DNA of 64,000 nt. Source: Bacteroidota bacterium (GTDB lineage: Bacteria > Bacteroidota > Bacteroidia > Cytophagales > Cyclobacteriaceae). A program made the position numbers and the translations under genes. Position 1 is the stretch's first letter, and each line of letters starts with the position of its first letter. Location: the NCBI GenBank assembly GCA_016191555.1, contig JACPVX010000057.1, forward strand, positions 1 to 64,000, in the 5' to 3' direction. Below the pieces are notes generated by a model, which had not been told where the DNA came from, ran no database searches, and saw only the letters and a list, made by a program, of their open reading frames with translations. Of the stretch, positions 34,216 through 42,826 are shown in pieces.

Positions 34216-36447
34216 CTAATTTTCAGCTACGAAGGTATGATTGGGTAACTTCAATTCAAAAGAAGTGCCTTTGCCAATTTCGCTCGTTACCTTTAAAATT
34301 CCGCCCAACTTATCAACTGCATTTTTTACAATATACAAGCCAAGCCCCGATCCATCGGATTGCTCGCTGGCACGATAAAACATATCAAATATTTTATTGA
34401 GGTTTGCTTTACTAATGCCAATGCCGTTATCTTCAAATAAAATGGTAGCACGATCGTTTGCCATCTTGATCGAGATGCGAATGTGGGAATCGCTCTTTGC
34501 AAAGTCACGGTATTTAATTGCATTTGAAATCAGGTTTCTGAAGATTTCCCCCATGCGCCATGGATCACTGTAAAATTCTTTTCCTTCAACCATTACATCG
34601 CGCACGATTTCATTGGCGCCTTTCAGATAATTAAGGTCGGCAAAAGTTTTATCGATTAATTGCTGCAGGTTGATCTTTTCAACCTTTAGTTCAAGCTTCA
34701 GATTTTTGGAATGGCTCAACACATCGCTGATAAAATGATCGAGTTGTTTTACCTTTTGTCCAATGCGCTGAATGTAATCTTCTAAATTATCGGTGTTGCC
34801 TTTGAGGCTTGCCAGGTTCACCAATCCCAGAACGGATGAAAGCGGTGCGCGAAGATCATGCGACACTTTGTAAACAAAATTGTCGAGCTCAATATTTCGC
34901 ACTTTCAATTCTTCTTCTACCCGCTTCTGCTCAGTAATATCTACATACACGCCAAAGATTGAAATGGTTTTGTTTTCCAATGGCACAGGTACACCATAAA
35001 TGATAACTGAAAGAGCCGTTTTGTTTTTATGCAAACGTTTAGATTCGATCTTAATGACTTGCTCGCTGGAGATGATTGTGTTGAGGTCATTGCCTTCTGT
35101 TTCCAATTCGGCCGGAACAATAAACTCATTGAGACTCTTTCCAGCTAAATCAACGCTGGTGTAGCCAAACATTTTTTCGAAGCCCTCATTCACCTGCACT
35201 ACTTTTCCCATGTCGTCCAACATCACCAAACCAAATGGTGAACTTTTAAACAACTGCGAGAATAAGGTTTCTGTCTTTCGTTTCGCTAAAAGTGCTTCAC
35301 GCTCCTCAGTGGTATCTTTGATGATGATCTGAATGGCCGGTTTGCCGCGGAAGTTGAGATGATGTGCCGATACATCGACAATAATTTCTTTCCCGTCTAA
35401 CCGAATGTATTTTTGCTCAATGGTGGGTACGCTCTTTCCTTCCATTAACTCATGCATCCGTTCCAACGATTTGCTGATTGATTCCGGATGCACAAAATGG
35501 AGCGCGGGTTTACCAATAAGTTCATCAATCGAAGACGCACCCATCATCTTAGCGACTGATTTATTTGCAAAAACAAGTTGATTGTCCTGATAAATAACGA
35601 TTCCGAGTGGCAACGTTTCAATCAATTCGCGGTAGCGGCCTTCGGCTTGAACGGCAATTTGTTCTTGAGTCTTTAAATTTTCAAAATCCTGCAGTGTGCC
35701 TACCGTCCGCAAGGCATTGCCGAGACTGTCAAACTCAACAACTTGGCCACGCTCCATGACCCATCGCCAACTTCCGTCTTTTAAATGAAAGCGATAGACA
35801 ACTTCGTAAAACTCGGTTTCCTTCGCCAAATGTTTTTCAATAGTTGCTGCATAGTTGGGTCGATCTTCCGGATGAATAAAATCTTCGCAATGGCAAAACA
35901 TTTCTTCCAATTCATCCTTGGGATACCCAATGATATCAGCCCATTTCTGATTAATGACGGTGACGTTCGTTTTGTAGTTGTAATCCCACACACCCATTTC
36001 AGAGCCAAGTAATGCTAAATCCAGTCGCTGTTTATTTTCGCGATTGGTACGCTCCATTTCTTTTCGAGTGGTTTGGTCAGTAAATAATCCTACCCAAACC
36101 ACGCGTCCGTCTTGCATTCGTGTAGGTGTGCCAATGGCATCTACCCATTTGCATCTCCCCGAAGGAGTAACAACTCTTCCTTCCCACCGAAATTCTTCCG
36201 CATGAGCTAACCAGCGTTTAAAGTCTTCTAAAAATAAGGCGCGATCTTCTTCGTGAACATACGATTCGATCGGGTGAACCCCGCTTAGCAGTACATCGCT
36301 CTTTGTTTCGAAAATGGTTTCACAAAATGGACTGAAATAGGTAAAGTCGCGTTCTCCATTTGGAAAAAGTGTATACTCAAAAACAGCAGCCTGAAGCTTG
36401 CCAATGATTTGGCTATGATGCTCGAGTGGAGGTAGCGACTGTTTCAT
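34216..36447 (-). CDS. Multi-PAS sensor histidine kinase
   Basis: This 743-residue soluble kinase has no membrane helix. Four PAS/PAC units cover about residues 12-130, 135-260, 268-380 and 390-510; the second looks like the PAS_3 fold (WRWVMERGQVVEFD). The HisKA helix has the phospho-acceptor His530 in KVSHDLRAPLSSVLG. The ATPase domain has N-box Asn642, G1 DNGIGI (673-678) and G2 GSGLGLYIVKNA. No response regulator is adjacent, so it is an orphan kinase whose partner lies elsewhere. It heads a likely three-gene transcript with the GNAT-like and VTT genes. Confidence 0.93.
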   Translation of the reverse strand: MKQSLPPLEHHSQIIGKLQAAVFEYTLFPNGERDFTYFSPFCETIFETKSDVLLSGVHPIESYVHEEDRALFLEDFKRWLAHAEEFRWEGRVVTPSGRCKWVDAIGTPTRMQDGRVVWVGLFTDQTTRKEMERTNRENKQRLDLALLGSEMGVWDYNYKTNVTVINQKWADIIGYPKDELEEMFCHCEDFIHPEDRPNYAATIEKHLAKETEFYEVVYRFHLKDGSWRWVMERGQVVEFDSLGNALRTVGTLQDFENLKTQEQIAVQAEGRYRELIETLPLGIVIYQDNQLVFANKSVAKMMGASSIDELIGKPALHFVHPESISKSLERMHELMEGKSVPTIEQKYIRLDGKEIIVDVSAHHLNFRGKPAIQIIIKDTTEEREALLAKRKTETLFSQLFKSSPFGLVMLDDMGKVVQVNEGFEKMFGYTSVDLAGKSLNEFIVPAELETEGNDLNTIISSEQVIKIESKRLHKNKTALSVIIYGVPVPLENKTISIFGVYVDITEQKRVEEELKVRNIELDNFVYKVSHDLRAPLSSVLGLVNLASLKGNTDNLEDYIQRIGQKVKQLDHFISDVLSHSKNLKLELKVEKINLQQLIDKTFADLNYLKGANEIVRDVMVEGKEFYSDPWRMGEIFRNLISNAIKYRDFAKSDSHIRISIKMANDRATILFEDNGIGISKANLNKIFDMFYRASEQSDGSGLGLYIVKNAVDKLGGILKVTSEIGKGTSFELKLPNHTFVAEN

Positions 36448-36522
36448 GCAGTTTCAAAGATAAGCCAACGGGGGCATAGTACTAACCCTACGTAATAAAA
36501 AAGGTCATTTTGAGGTAATATG

Positions 36523-37242
36523 TCAGCGGTTCGTCTGAATGTACTTAACATTGGCTACGTTCCATTCTATAACTAATCCTTTGGCAATCCCATCGGCTAC
36601 CTTTTTTCCATACAGCAACTCTACCATGTAAAGGGCTGCATCGTACGACTTGGCGCCTCCTGCCGAAGTGATAGCCCTGCGATCGTGTACAAAACTTACA
36701 TTTTCATGAACCTTCAGCTGCGGGTATGCTTTCTTAAAGCGGGCTATGTCGCCCGGAAAGGTAGTGCACTCGTAGGTATCCAAAATCTTTGCTTCCGCCA
36801 ACACAAAAGCCCCATCACACAGAGACAAAGTGTAAAGCGCTTGTTTTCCATTTTTATTGACAAACGTCAGCAACTTTTCATTTTCTAAATCGGTGTCCAT
36901 GCTATGCTGGGCACTTGGCACTATTAAAATATCAATGGCTGGATGTGCATCCTCAAATTCATAGTCGGGAATTAATTTTAAACCTTCAAAGGTGGTGATC
37001 GTATCACGCTTGGGTGCGATGGTAAACACCTCGATACCATTGGATGTGTGGAAACGTGTATGTTGAAACACATCCATTGGAGCAATCAATTCTGAATTAT
37101 AAACGCCATCCACGATCAGAAATGCTGCATTCAACGGTTTAGTGGGATTTATAGGAGCCTCTAGTGGACTGTTGTTTTTTTTCTCGCTCTCCTGACAGGA
37201 AATAACCCAACTAAAAATTAAACTCATGAATAAGATACGCAT
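36523..37242 (-). CDS. DJ-1/PfpI-family lipoprotein
   Basis: The 239-residue product carries a lipoprotein signal with Cys16 (FSWVISC), followed by an acidic/Asn linker and a DJ-1/PfpI domain. The nucleophile-elbow Cys142 lies in LSLCDGAFVLAEA and DRRAITSAGGAKSYDAALY forms the C-terminal part. The domain resembles the amidotransferase-like half of GlxA-type AraC regulators but has no DNA-binding region. It is exported and lipid-anchored, so it is unlikely to be a transcription factor. An isocyanide-hydratase or stress-type function is possible but unproven. Confidence 0.85.
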   Translation of the reverse strand: MRILFMSLIFSWVISCQESEKKNNSPLEAPINPTKPLNAAFLIVDGVYNSELIAPMDVFQHTRFHTSNGIEVFTIAPKRDTITTFEGLKLIPDYEFEDAHPAIDILIVPSAQHSMDTDLENEKLLTFVNKNGKQALYTLSLCDGAFVLAEAKILDTYECTTFPGDIARFKKAYPQLKVHENVSFVHDRRAITSAGGAKSYDAALYMVELLYGKKVADGIAKGLVIEWNVANVKYIQTNR

Positions 37243-37279
37243 CCGATTTTTATTAATTTCAAACTAAACAACTCAACCA

Positions 37280-37804
37280 ATGGGTAAAGAAACTCAAAAA
37301 ACGGCTGACCCTAAAATAAAGAAGCCGATCATCAAGAAGTTTAAAGGCATTTTAGAAGATGCGGGTTTGGCGGTGGATGCTGCCTTTATTTCATTTCCGT
37401 ATGATGTGCAACAAATTTTTGGAACCCGTGGCCAGGTGAAAGTAAAAGTTACTTTTGATGGATATCCTTATCGGGGAATTCTGTCCGTCATGGGTAGAGG
37501 TAAACATGCTATCCTGGTGCGCAAAGATGTTCGTCAGGCAATTGCGAAGAATATCGGTGATGTTGTGAATGTAGTAGTGGAACAAGATCTGGAGGAACGT
37601 GTGGTTGATTTGCCGAAGGAGTTACAGGATTTGTTAAAGAAAAATCCAAAAGCAAAAGCATTTTTTGATACGCTTTCCTTTACCAACCGCAAGGAGTATG
37701 CCTTATGGATTGCATCTGCAAAGAAAGAAGAGACTTTAGTAAAACGACTGGAAGCCGCCTTGTCTAAACTAATGGCCGGAAAGAAAAATCCATCTGAAAA
37801 ATGA
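37280..37804 (+). CDS. DUF1905 / YdeI-OmdA domain protein
   Basis: The 174-residue cytoplasmic protein has an N-terminal DUF1905-like beta domain (about residues 20-115, with VKVTFDGYPYRGILSVMGRG) and a C-terminal YdeI/OmpD-associated helical domain (about 115-170, with PKELQDLLKKNPKAKAFFD and TNRKEYALWI). Related proteins were linked to bacteriocin protection or outer-membrane protein association, but the molecular role is unclear. It is divergent from the DJ-1 lipoprotein gene across a 37-bp gap. Confidence 0.85.
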   Translation: MGKETQKTADPKIKKPIIKKFKGILEDAGLAVDAAFISFPYDVQQIFGTRGQVKVKVTFDGYPYRGILSVMGRGKHAILVRKDVRQAIAKNIGDVVNVVVEQDLEERVVDLPKELQDLLKKNPKAKAFFDTLSFTNRKEYALWIASAKKEETLVKRLEAALSKLMAGKKNPSEK

Positions 37805-37854
37805 ACATCGCGCAGAATGAATTATCTTTCGGTTGAATTTTCAAATACGAAAAC

Positions 37855-38532
37855 ATGAATCGAATTATCGCATTACTTTTTTGTTTCGCCAGTGTTACGA
37901 CTTTTGCGCAAGTGCAAACCGGCAAGGCTTCTTTCTATGCCGATCGATTTGAAGGTAAACCAACTGCCAGCGGTGATCGCTACAAAGCATCCAAGCTGAC
38001 TGCCGCACACCGCACACTGCCGTTTGGAACGAAGGTGCGTGTTACCAATTTATCTAACAACGAATCGGTGGTGGTGGTGATCAACGACCGCGGCCCTTAT
38101 GTAGAAGGACGGATCATCGACTTGTCGAAATCTGCTGCGGAGAAATTGCACTTTTTCAACCAAGGTACGGCTGAAGTAAAACTTGAAATTGTAGATGCTA
38201 CCGATGGAACGGGCGATACACAACCTGTACCGGTAGATCATGTAATGGTGGACGAAAAAGAAATTTATGATTTTAACATCAGCCGTATTACACTCAAGGG
38301 TTTTGGAGTGCAGTTGGGCACCTACCAAGAATTAGTGAACGTGATGAAGATAGTTGATAATTTGAAAAGTACGTACAAAAAGCGGGTAGCTGTTCAAGTG
38401 AAGATCGTATCAGGCGTGAAATATTACAGCATCATGCTCACGGGTTTTTCAAAACGCGAAAAAGCTCAGTCGATGCTTGACGAACTGCGCAAAAAATTTC
38501 CGGATGTTTTTGTGGTGGACTACAGCAAATGA
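37855..38532 (+). CDS. RlpA-like septal ring protein with SPOR-like domain
   Basis: A signal peptide (MNRIIALLFCFASVTTFAQ) is followed by a double-psi beta-barrel (about residues 20-110) containing GKASFYADRFEGKPTASGD, HRTLPFGTKVRVTN and NDRGPYVEGRIIDLS. A C-terminal SPOR-like region (about 150-225) contains VQLGTYQELVN. RlpA proteins bind denuded glycan at division sites, and some are lytic transglycosylases; the conserved Asp in NDRGPY supports the latter. Confidence 0.9.
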   Translation: MNRIIALLFCFASVTTFAQVQTGKASFYADRFEGKPTASGDRYKASKLTAAHRTLPFGTKVRVTNLSNNESVVVVINDRGPYVEGRIIDLSKSAAEKLHFFNQGTAEVKLEIVDATDGTGDTQPVPVDHVMVDEKEIYDFNISRITLKGFGVQLGTYQELVNVMKIVDNLKSTYKKRVAVQVKIVSGVKYYSIMLTGFSKREKAQSMLDELRKKFPDVFVVDYSK

Positions 38533-38607
38533 TCGGGCAAACCAAAATAATTCTCAAGCGCTTGTAACAATTCAAGCAATCGGAAGTCTAGTACCTGCCG
38601 ATTGATT

Positions 38608-39837
38608 ATGAAAAAAATTATTCCAGCTTTCGCGATGGCCTTTCGTGCGATGAAAGGTCAGATTTTCCAAACCTTTCTTTCCATTTTAGGAATGATTATC
38701 GGAGTGGCCGCATTAGTTGGCATACTCTGTCTGATTGATGGCATGGAGAAATTTGCCAAAGACCAGATCACACAAACCACATCGCTCAACTCGATTATGG
38801 TTTCGTCTAAATCGACCCGCAGCGAAAATGGAGTGGTCGTAAAGAAAGACTCGTTCGCTTATATTTCTCCTGCACAATTTGAAAAATTGCAAAGCGATCT
38901 TTCAGAGAAAGCAAAGATGATGTTGATCTCGACACAATCAGCCGAAGTAGTTCACCCAATCACATCTAAGAAGATGTTGAGTGTGTGGTATGGTGCTACG
39001 CCTTCTATGGATGAGCAAGCGAAGTCTAAACTAATAGCGGGTCGTTTACTCGAACAACAAGATGTTCAATCGGCACGCAAGGTGGCCCTTGTAAATAAAA
39101 CATTTGCCAAATTATTTTCTCCAACTGATTCGGCTGCGGCATTGATTGGAAAACAACTGGTGATGAAGGGAGAAAGTTATGAAGTGATTGGCGTAGTGAA
39201 TCTATCTTCCAAGAGCCCTGAAGTTTTTGTGCCGATCACCTTATTTAGTCCAAGTGATTTTAAAAGTTATCCGCCATCGGTGATCATCGAAGTAAACGAA
39301 GTAGATCAGGTCAATCCCGTAAAGGAAAAAATAAGCGAGTGGTTGAAGAAAGAGTATGGAAAGCAGCGTGCCGACTTTGATATTGCCACGAATGGTTTTC
39401 GGGTAGAGCAAGCGGAACAAGGCTTCCGATTGTTTCGGGTGATTATGGGTTTGATTGTAGGCATCTCGGTGTTGGTAGGCGGTGTAGGTGTTATGAATGT
39501 GATGCTGATTTCTGTGACACAGCGGACTACGGAGATCGGTGTACGCAAGGCACTCGGAGCCAAACGTCAGGATATTATCTTTCAATTTTTAGCCGAGTCG
39601 ATTTCCATTTCAGCCTTTGGTAGTTTGTGCGGATTGATTTTGGGCGTGTTGGGTACGATGGCGACCATTCCGATTATTCGAGCGATTACCAAAGTTCCCT
39701 TTCAGGCTTCGTACACATGGAACACCATTGCCATGGTTTCGCTCATCGCGATTGTGGTGGGAATTGTGTTCGGAACGTATCCTGCCTTGCGCGCTTCGCG
39801 ATTGGATCCGGTGGAAGCGATTCGCAGAGAGCAATAA
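38608..39837 (+). CDS. MacB/FtsX-type ABC transporter permease
   Basis: The 409-residue membrane protein has an N-terminal helix after AMKGQIFQTFLSILGMIIGVAALV, a large periplasmic MacB-PCD domain (about residues 45-260), and three C-terminal helices in the FtsX fold with TTEIGVRKALGAKRQDI and PALRASRLDPVEAIR. I place the start at the ATG at 38608 rather than the TTG two codons earlier. No ATPase gene is adjacent, so the nucleotide-binding subunit must be encoded elsewhere. It is probably an efflux, lipoprotein or signalling ABC permease. Confidence 0.92.
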   Translation: MKKIIPAFAMAFRAMKGQIFQTFLSILGMIIGVAALVGILCLIDGMEKFAKDQITQTTSLNSIMVSSKSTRSENGVVVKKDSFAYISPAQFEKLQSDLSEKAKMMLISTQSAEVVHPITSKKMLSVWYGATPSMDEQAKSKLIAGRLLEQQDVQSARKVALVNKTFAKLFSPTDSAAALIGKQLVMKGESYEVIGVVNLSSKSPEVFVPITLFSPSDFKSYPPSVIIEVNEVDQVNPVKEKISEWLKKEYGKQRADFDIATNGFRVEQAEQGFRLFRVIMGLIVGISVLVGGVGVMNVMLISVTQRTTEIGVRKALGAKRQDIIFQFLAESISISAFGSLCGLILGVLGTMATIPIIRAITKVPFQASYTWNTIAMVSLIAIVVGIVFGTYPALRASRLDPVEAIRREQ

Positions 39838-40902
39838 TTATTTCATCTCGCTGATCCATTGGCGCACGAGTTCAACTCCTTCTTCGTGCACTAATTTTCT
39901 TCCCAACTCCGGCATCATGATTCCGGGATGTGTCGATTCGATGCGGTATTGCAAAATGGATTCTTCCGGTTTGCCGGGAACAATTCCAAATAATCGTCCC
40001 CCGGAACCTTTGCCTGCAGCTACAGGTGCTTTGCCGATGCCGAGTTGCGCGCTGGCATTAACCGATGCGAGCAAATGTAGCCCACTTGTTTTTGCTGGTC
40101 CATCCGCACGATGACAATGCGCACAATTGATTTCGAGCCAGGCGCGCGCGCGTTGGTCGATGGATTCATTTTTATTTTCGTACGAAGCAAGAAGTGGAAT
40201 GCTTTTGAGATCGGGCAAGCCTTCCAAAAGATTCGCGCGTTGCCAAGCGATGAGTTGATTGGTGGAGGCGTCATGGCTATTCAGTTGACGAGCACTGGGG
40301 CCGATAGGAGAAAGTTGGTCGCCACGCAAATGACAACCCTTGCATTGATTTACATTCGGCACGGAGTAATTCACTTTTCGTTTTTCGCCATTGAAATGAA
40401 TCCATTCCACTTCGATATTTTTTCCAGCCACTTCCAGATACGCTTCTGTTTGCTCGTCATTCCAGATGTAGGGCAACGCTTTCCAGTTTCCGTTTTCTAA
40501 AATGAGCAGGCGTGTTTCTAAAATTCGTTTTTGCTCTTCCGGTTTTCGGAAGTCGGACGGGTAATAAAAGTTTTTAATCAGCACGGTGCCTTCCGGAAAG
40601 TTAAATACTTCGGTAGCATGGTAGCTCGCTTTTTTTCCTTTCGGAATTTTGACAAACCGTTTTTTAAATGCGTAGTCACTGAACAAAGGAGAGTTGAGAG
40701 AATAGCCGATGACGCCTTTGGCAGGTTGTAAATTTTTTAAGTCGCCTTCAAAGAAATGATAGCTCGACAGTTTTTCGGCACCCAGCGCGCTGAGATTGGG
40801 CGCGAGTGAGACTTCTTCTTGCGCTACAATAACCTCCGGCTTTTTTTGTTGACATGCAGCTATTAGTAAAATCAATGCGCTGCATTTTAGAAATTTGTTC
40901 AT
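39838..40902 (-). CDS. SO2930-type diheme c-type cytochrome lipoprotein
   Basis: The 354-residue lipoprotein (lipobox IAAC, Cys17) has two heme c motifs: CKGCH at residues 187-191 and CAHCH at 260-264. Between and around them are NQCKGCHLRGDQLSPIGP, SARQLNSH and the C-terminal GKPEESILQYRIESTHPGIM segment typical of this family. It should be a periplasm-facing, membrane-anchored electron carrier. As I recall, this family regularly occurs next to a beta-helix protein, as it does here, and the joint function is unknown. The start overlaps the beta-helix gene stop by four bases (ATGA). Confidence 0.88.
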   Translation of the reverse strand: MNKFLKCSALILLIAACQQKKPEVIVAQEEVSLAPNLSALGAEKLSSYHFFEGDLKNLQPAKGVIGYSLNSPLFSDYAFKKRFVKIPKGKKASYHATEVFNFPEGTVLIKNFYYPSDFRKPEEQKRILETRLLILENGNWKALPYIWNDEQTEAYLEVAGKNIEVEWIHFNGEKRKVNYSVPNVNQCKGCHLRGDQLSPIGPSARQLNSHDASTNQLIAWQRANLLEGLPDLKSIPLLASYENKNESIDQRARAWLEINCAHCHRADGPAKTSGLHLLASVNASAQLGIGKAPVAAGKGSGGRLFGIVPGKPEESILQYRIESTHPGIMMPELGRKLVHEEGVELVRQWISEMK

Positions 40903-42140
40903 GGCAATGCAGCTTTCTTGTCGCAGGCGTATGGCGCTCCATCTTTAGACAGCGCTTTGAAATCGTTGGCCGCATCTAAGTTCATGAAAGTGATATCACC
41001 ATTTTCAGAAACGCAGATGTTGCGCTCTTTTTGTTTGGGATTTTCAATGCCATCATACACCACATCGGGCGTGTCGAAGAATGATTTGGTGAGCAAAAGT
41101 TTGCCAATGTCGCTTTGCATGGTGGGAAACCAATGGCTGTTTTCAAATTGGTTGTGGTGAATGTTGATATGATACGGAAACGGATTGTAGAGTGAATCTT
41201 CGCGAAAGCGGTTGTTGACGGACTGCACTCCACCAATAGCCCCTTCCGGTTGTTGCTCACCTTCGTTGAGGGCAGCTACCATTTCGTAGCTGACAATGCC
41301 AACACCCACGGTGCGATTGTCGGTGATTGTGTTATCATAAAAATCGACATTATGTGTAGCTAGAATCATCACACCGGTGCCGGGCGGAATGCTGGCCACC
41401 ACATTTCCTTTTTGTGCAAAATTTTCGTGGTTGTTGTCGTGGATGTTGTTTTTGTATGCTTTGGCAGTGTGGCCATAGCGCGTGAGTCCGGGTAGATCGA
41501 AGATGAGCAGGCCACCTGTGTTTTCGTAGGCTTCGTTGCCGTAGATTTCTACCCACTTGGAATTTTCAGCTTCAATGCCCGCTACATTCCAGTAGGCTTT
41601 GTTGTTGCGGATGATGACTGAATCAGATTGGCCTACGTAGATTCCTGCATCGGAAGAGCCCATTGCGATGCACTCTTCAATGAGCACTCGTGTACACAAA
41701 ACCGGGTAGAGTGCGTAGGCACCGTTTTCTGTTTTGGGACCTTCGGCCCAGGCGGAACGAATTCTGCGAAAGGTGATTCCTTGTGTGTCGTTTACTTTCA
41801 GGTTATCGCCTTTAGCATCTTCAATCGAGAAATCTTCTAGCACAATATTTTTTCCGTTGCTGATGTGCAAGCCTTCGGCTCCTTCGGTTTGGTTTTTCCA
41901 GCTGAGAATAGTTTTATCTAGACCCTTGCCTTTGATGAGGATGTTCTTTTTACTATCGAGTGTTATGCTTTTGGTAAACATGAAGTGGCCTTTCGGCAGA
42001 TGAATCGTGTCGCCATCGGCAGCGGTGATGAGTTGAGTCTGTAGAGACTTCTCAATGATTTGCCACTTAATGGGTGGTTGATTGTTAGTGGAGCATTGCA
42101 TGCAGACTAATGCTACGATTGCAAGTAGAATGAGCTTCAT
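40899..42140 (-). CDS. Parallel beta-helix lipoprotein paired with diheme cytochrome
   Basis: The 413-residue product has a lipoprotein signal (VCMQC, Cys16) and then right-handed parallel beta-helix repeats typical of pectate-lyase-like/NosD folds, such as GITFRRIRSAW, VIRNNKAYWNVAGIEAEN and VEIYGNEAYENTGGLLI. An N-terminal cap ADGDTIHLPKGHFMF precedes them. It may bind or cleave an extracellular polysaccharide, or present a substrate to the cytochrome; neither is shown by sequence. It is upstream of, and coupled to, the diheme cytochrome gene. Confidence 0.87.
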   Translation of the reverse strand: MKLILLAIVALVCMQCSTNNQPPIKWQIIEKSLQTQLITAADGDTIHLPKGHFMFTKSITLDSKKNILIKGKGLDKTILSWKNQTEGAEGLHISNGKNIVLEDFSIEDAKGDNLKVNDTQGITFRRIRSAWAEGPKTENGAYALYPVLCTRVLIEECIAMGSSDAGIYVGQSDSVIIRNNKAYWNVAGIEAENSKWVEIYGNEAYENTGGLLIFDLPGLTRYGHTAKAYKNNIHDNNHENFAQKGNVVASIPPGTGVMILATHNVDFYDNTITDNRTVGVGIVSYEMVAALNEGEQQPEGAIGGVQSVNNRFREDSLYNPFPYHINIHHNQFENSHWFPTMQSDIGKLLLTKSFFDTPDVVYDGIENPKQKERNICVSENGDITFMNLDAANDFKALSKDGAPYACDKKAALP

Positions 42141-42182
42141 AGGTTTAAATGAAAATGGAAGCTACTTATTTTTTGTGAGAGG

Positions 42183-42210
42183 ACAAACGATAACGTTTGT
42201 GTTGTTAGGC
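42183..42210. other. Hairpin with attC-like GTTAGGC half-site downstream of the toxin gene
   Basis: The perfect inverted repeat ACAAACG / CGTTTGT with a four-base loop is followed three bases later by GTTAGGC, which matches the integron attC core form GTTRRRY (GCCTAAC on the minus strand, as RYYYAAC). It lies just after the stop codon of the toxin gene. Only one such box was found and no second attC half-site was seen, so it may equally be a plain terminator stem. Confidence 0.35.
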
Positions 42211-42216
42211 ATAGGT

Positions 42217-42501
42217 TTAGCCAAATTTTTTATTTGGGTCTTGTCTAACGTCAAAAAATGCGAGTATGATAATCTTGTTGTCTCTAACTCTGTAAAGTAA
42301 TCTTGTTTGCCGCGATAATTGAAATCCTCTAATGTCATTAGATTCAACCTGTCCCATGAAAGGAAATTCTTTAAGGAGTGCAAAAATTTCATCAGCCTTA
42401 TGAATAAATTCCTTGGCTGTCTTTTCACCAAAATTGAGCCTTATGTAATTTACTATTGAATCAAAATTCTGTTCCGCTCTTGGTGTAACGTAAACCTGCA
42501 T
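42217..42501 (-). CDS. ParE/RelE-superfamily toxin
   Basis: This 94-residue protein shows the RelE/ParE fold pattern: VYVTPRAEQNFDSIVNYIR at the N-terminus, EIFALLKEFPFMGQ in the middle and RLLYRVRDNKIIILAFFDVRQ at the C-terminus. It could be an mRNA interferase or a gyrase inhibitor; the sequence alone does not decide. It is encoded directly downstream of a small protein in the usual antitoxin-first order with one base of overlap (TAATG). Confidence 0.88.
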   Translation of the reverse strand: MQVYVTPRAEQNFDSIVNYIRLNFGEKTAKEFIHKADEIFALLKEFPFMGQVESNDIRGFQLSRQTRLLYRVRDNKIIILAFFDVRQDPNKKFG

Positions 42502-42731
42502 TAATACTTCGCCTTAACAGTCTCCCACGCAATTAGATTTTTGTCGTCTTGAGATTCTTCGTATGATAGATAAACTTCGTTCTTTTGTTCTTCGTTCAGC
42601 GTGTTCCATATCTGCCCTTCCTTTCCGGTCTCTCTTTGCTTTAGGAAATCATAAACTGTTCGCAGCAGCTGTTCGTTTTCAATGCTGTCTAGGATTTTAT
42701 GTAGATCTGATTTCAATTCAAGTGTCCCCAT
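42501..42731 (-). CDS. Putative antitoxin of the ParE/RelE module
   Basis: The 76-residue acidic protein begins LELKSDLHKILDSIENEQLL and has a charged C-terminus rich in Glu, Asp and Asn, as in small addiction-module antitoxins. No DNA-binding fold is obvious. Its position directly upstream of the toxin, with overlapping stop and start codons, is the main evidence for its function. Confidence 0.75.
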   Translation of the reverse strand: MGTLELKSDLHKILDSIENEQLLRTVYDFLKQRETGKEGQIWNTLNEEQKNEVYLSYEESQDDKNLIAWETVKAKY

Positions 42732-42826
42732 ATTGTTTTGTTAGTATTCAAATTTAGGTCTTTTCAGTCAATTTTTCTATTAGGTCGATCTCTTCCTTGC
42801 TACTCGATGAATGAGAAAGTACAGAT

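Noticed and set aside
38555-38564. Palindrome CAAGCGCTTG upstream of the permease gene
   Set aside because: A 10-base palindrome without a partner, box or conserved position is expected by chance in 64 kb.
38608-39837. Complete MacAB-type efflux system
   Set aside because: Only the FtsX-fold permease is present; there is no ATPase or membrane-fusion protein gene next to it.
42162-42431. A second minus-strand frame overlapping the toxin gene
   Set aside because: It is an out-of-frame shadow of the toxin; the toxin frame carries the RelE/ParE motifs and overlaps the antitoxin stop as expected.
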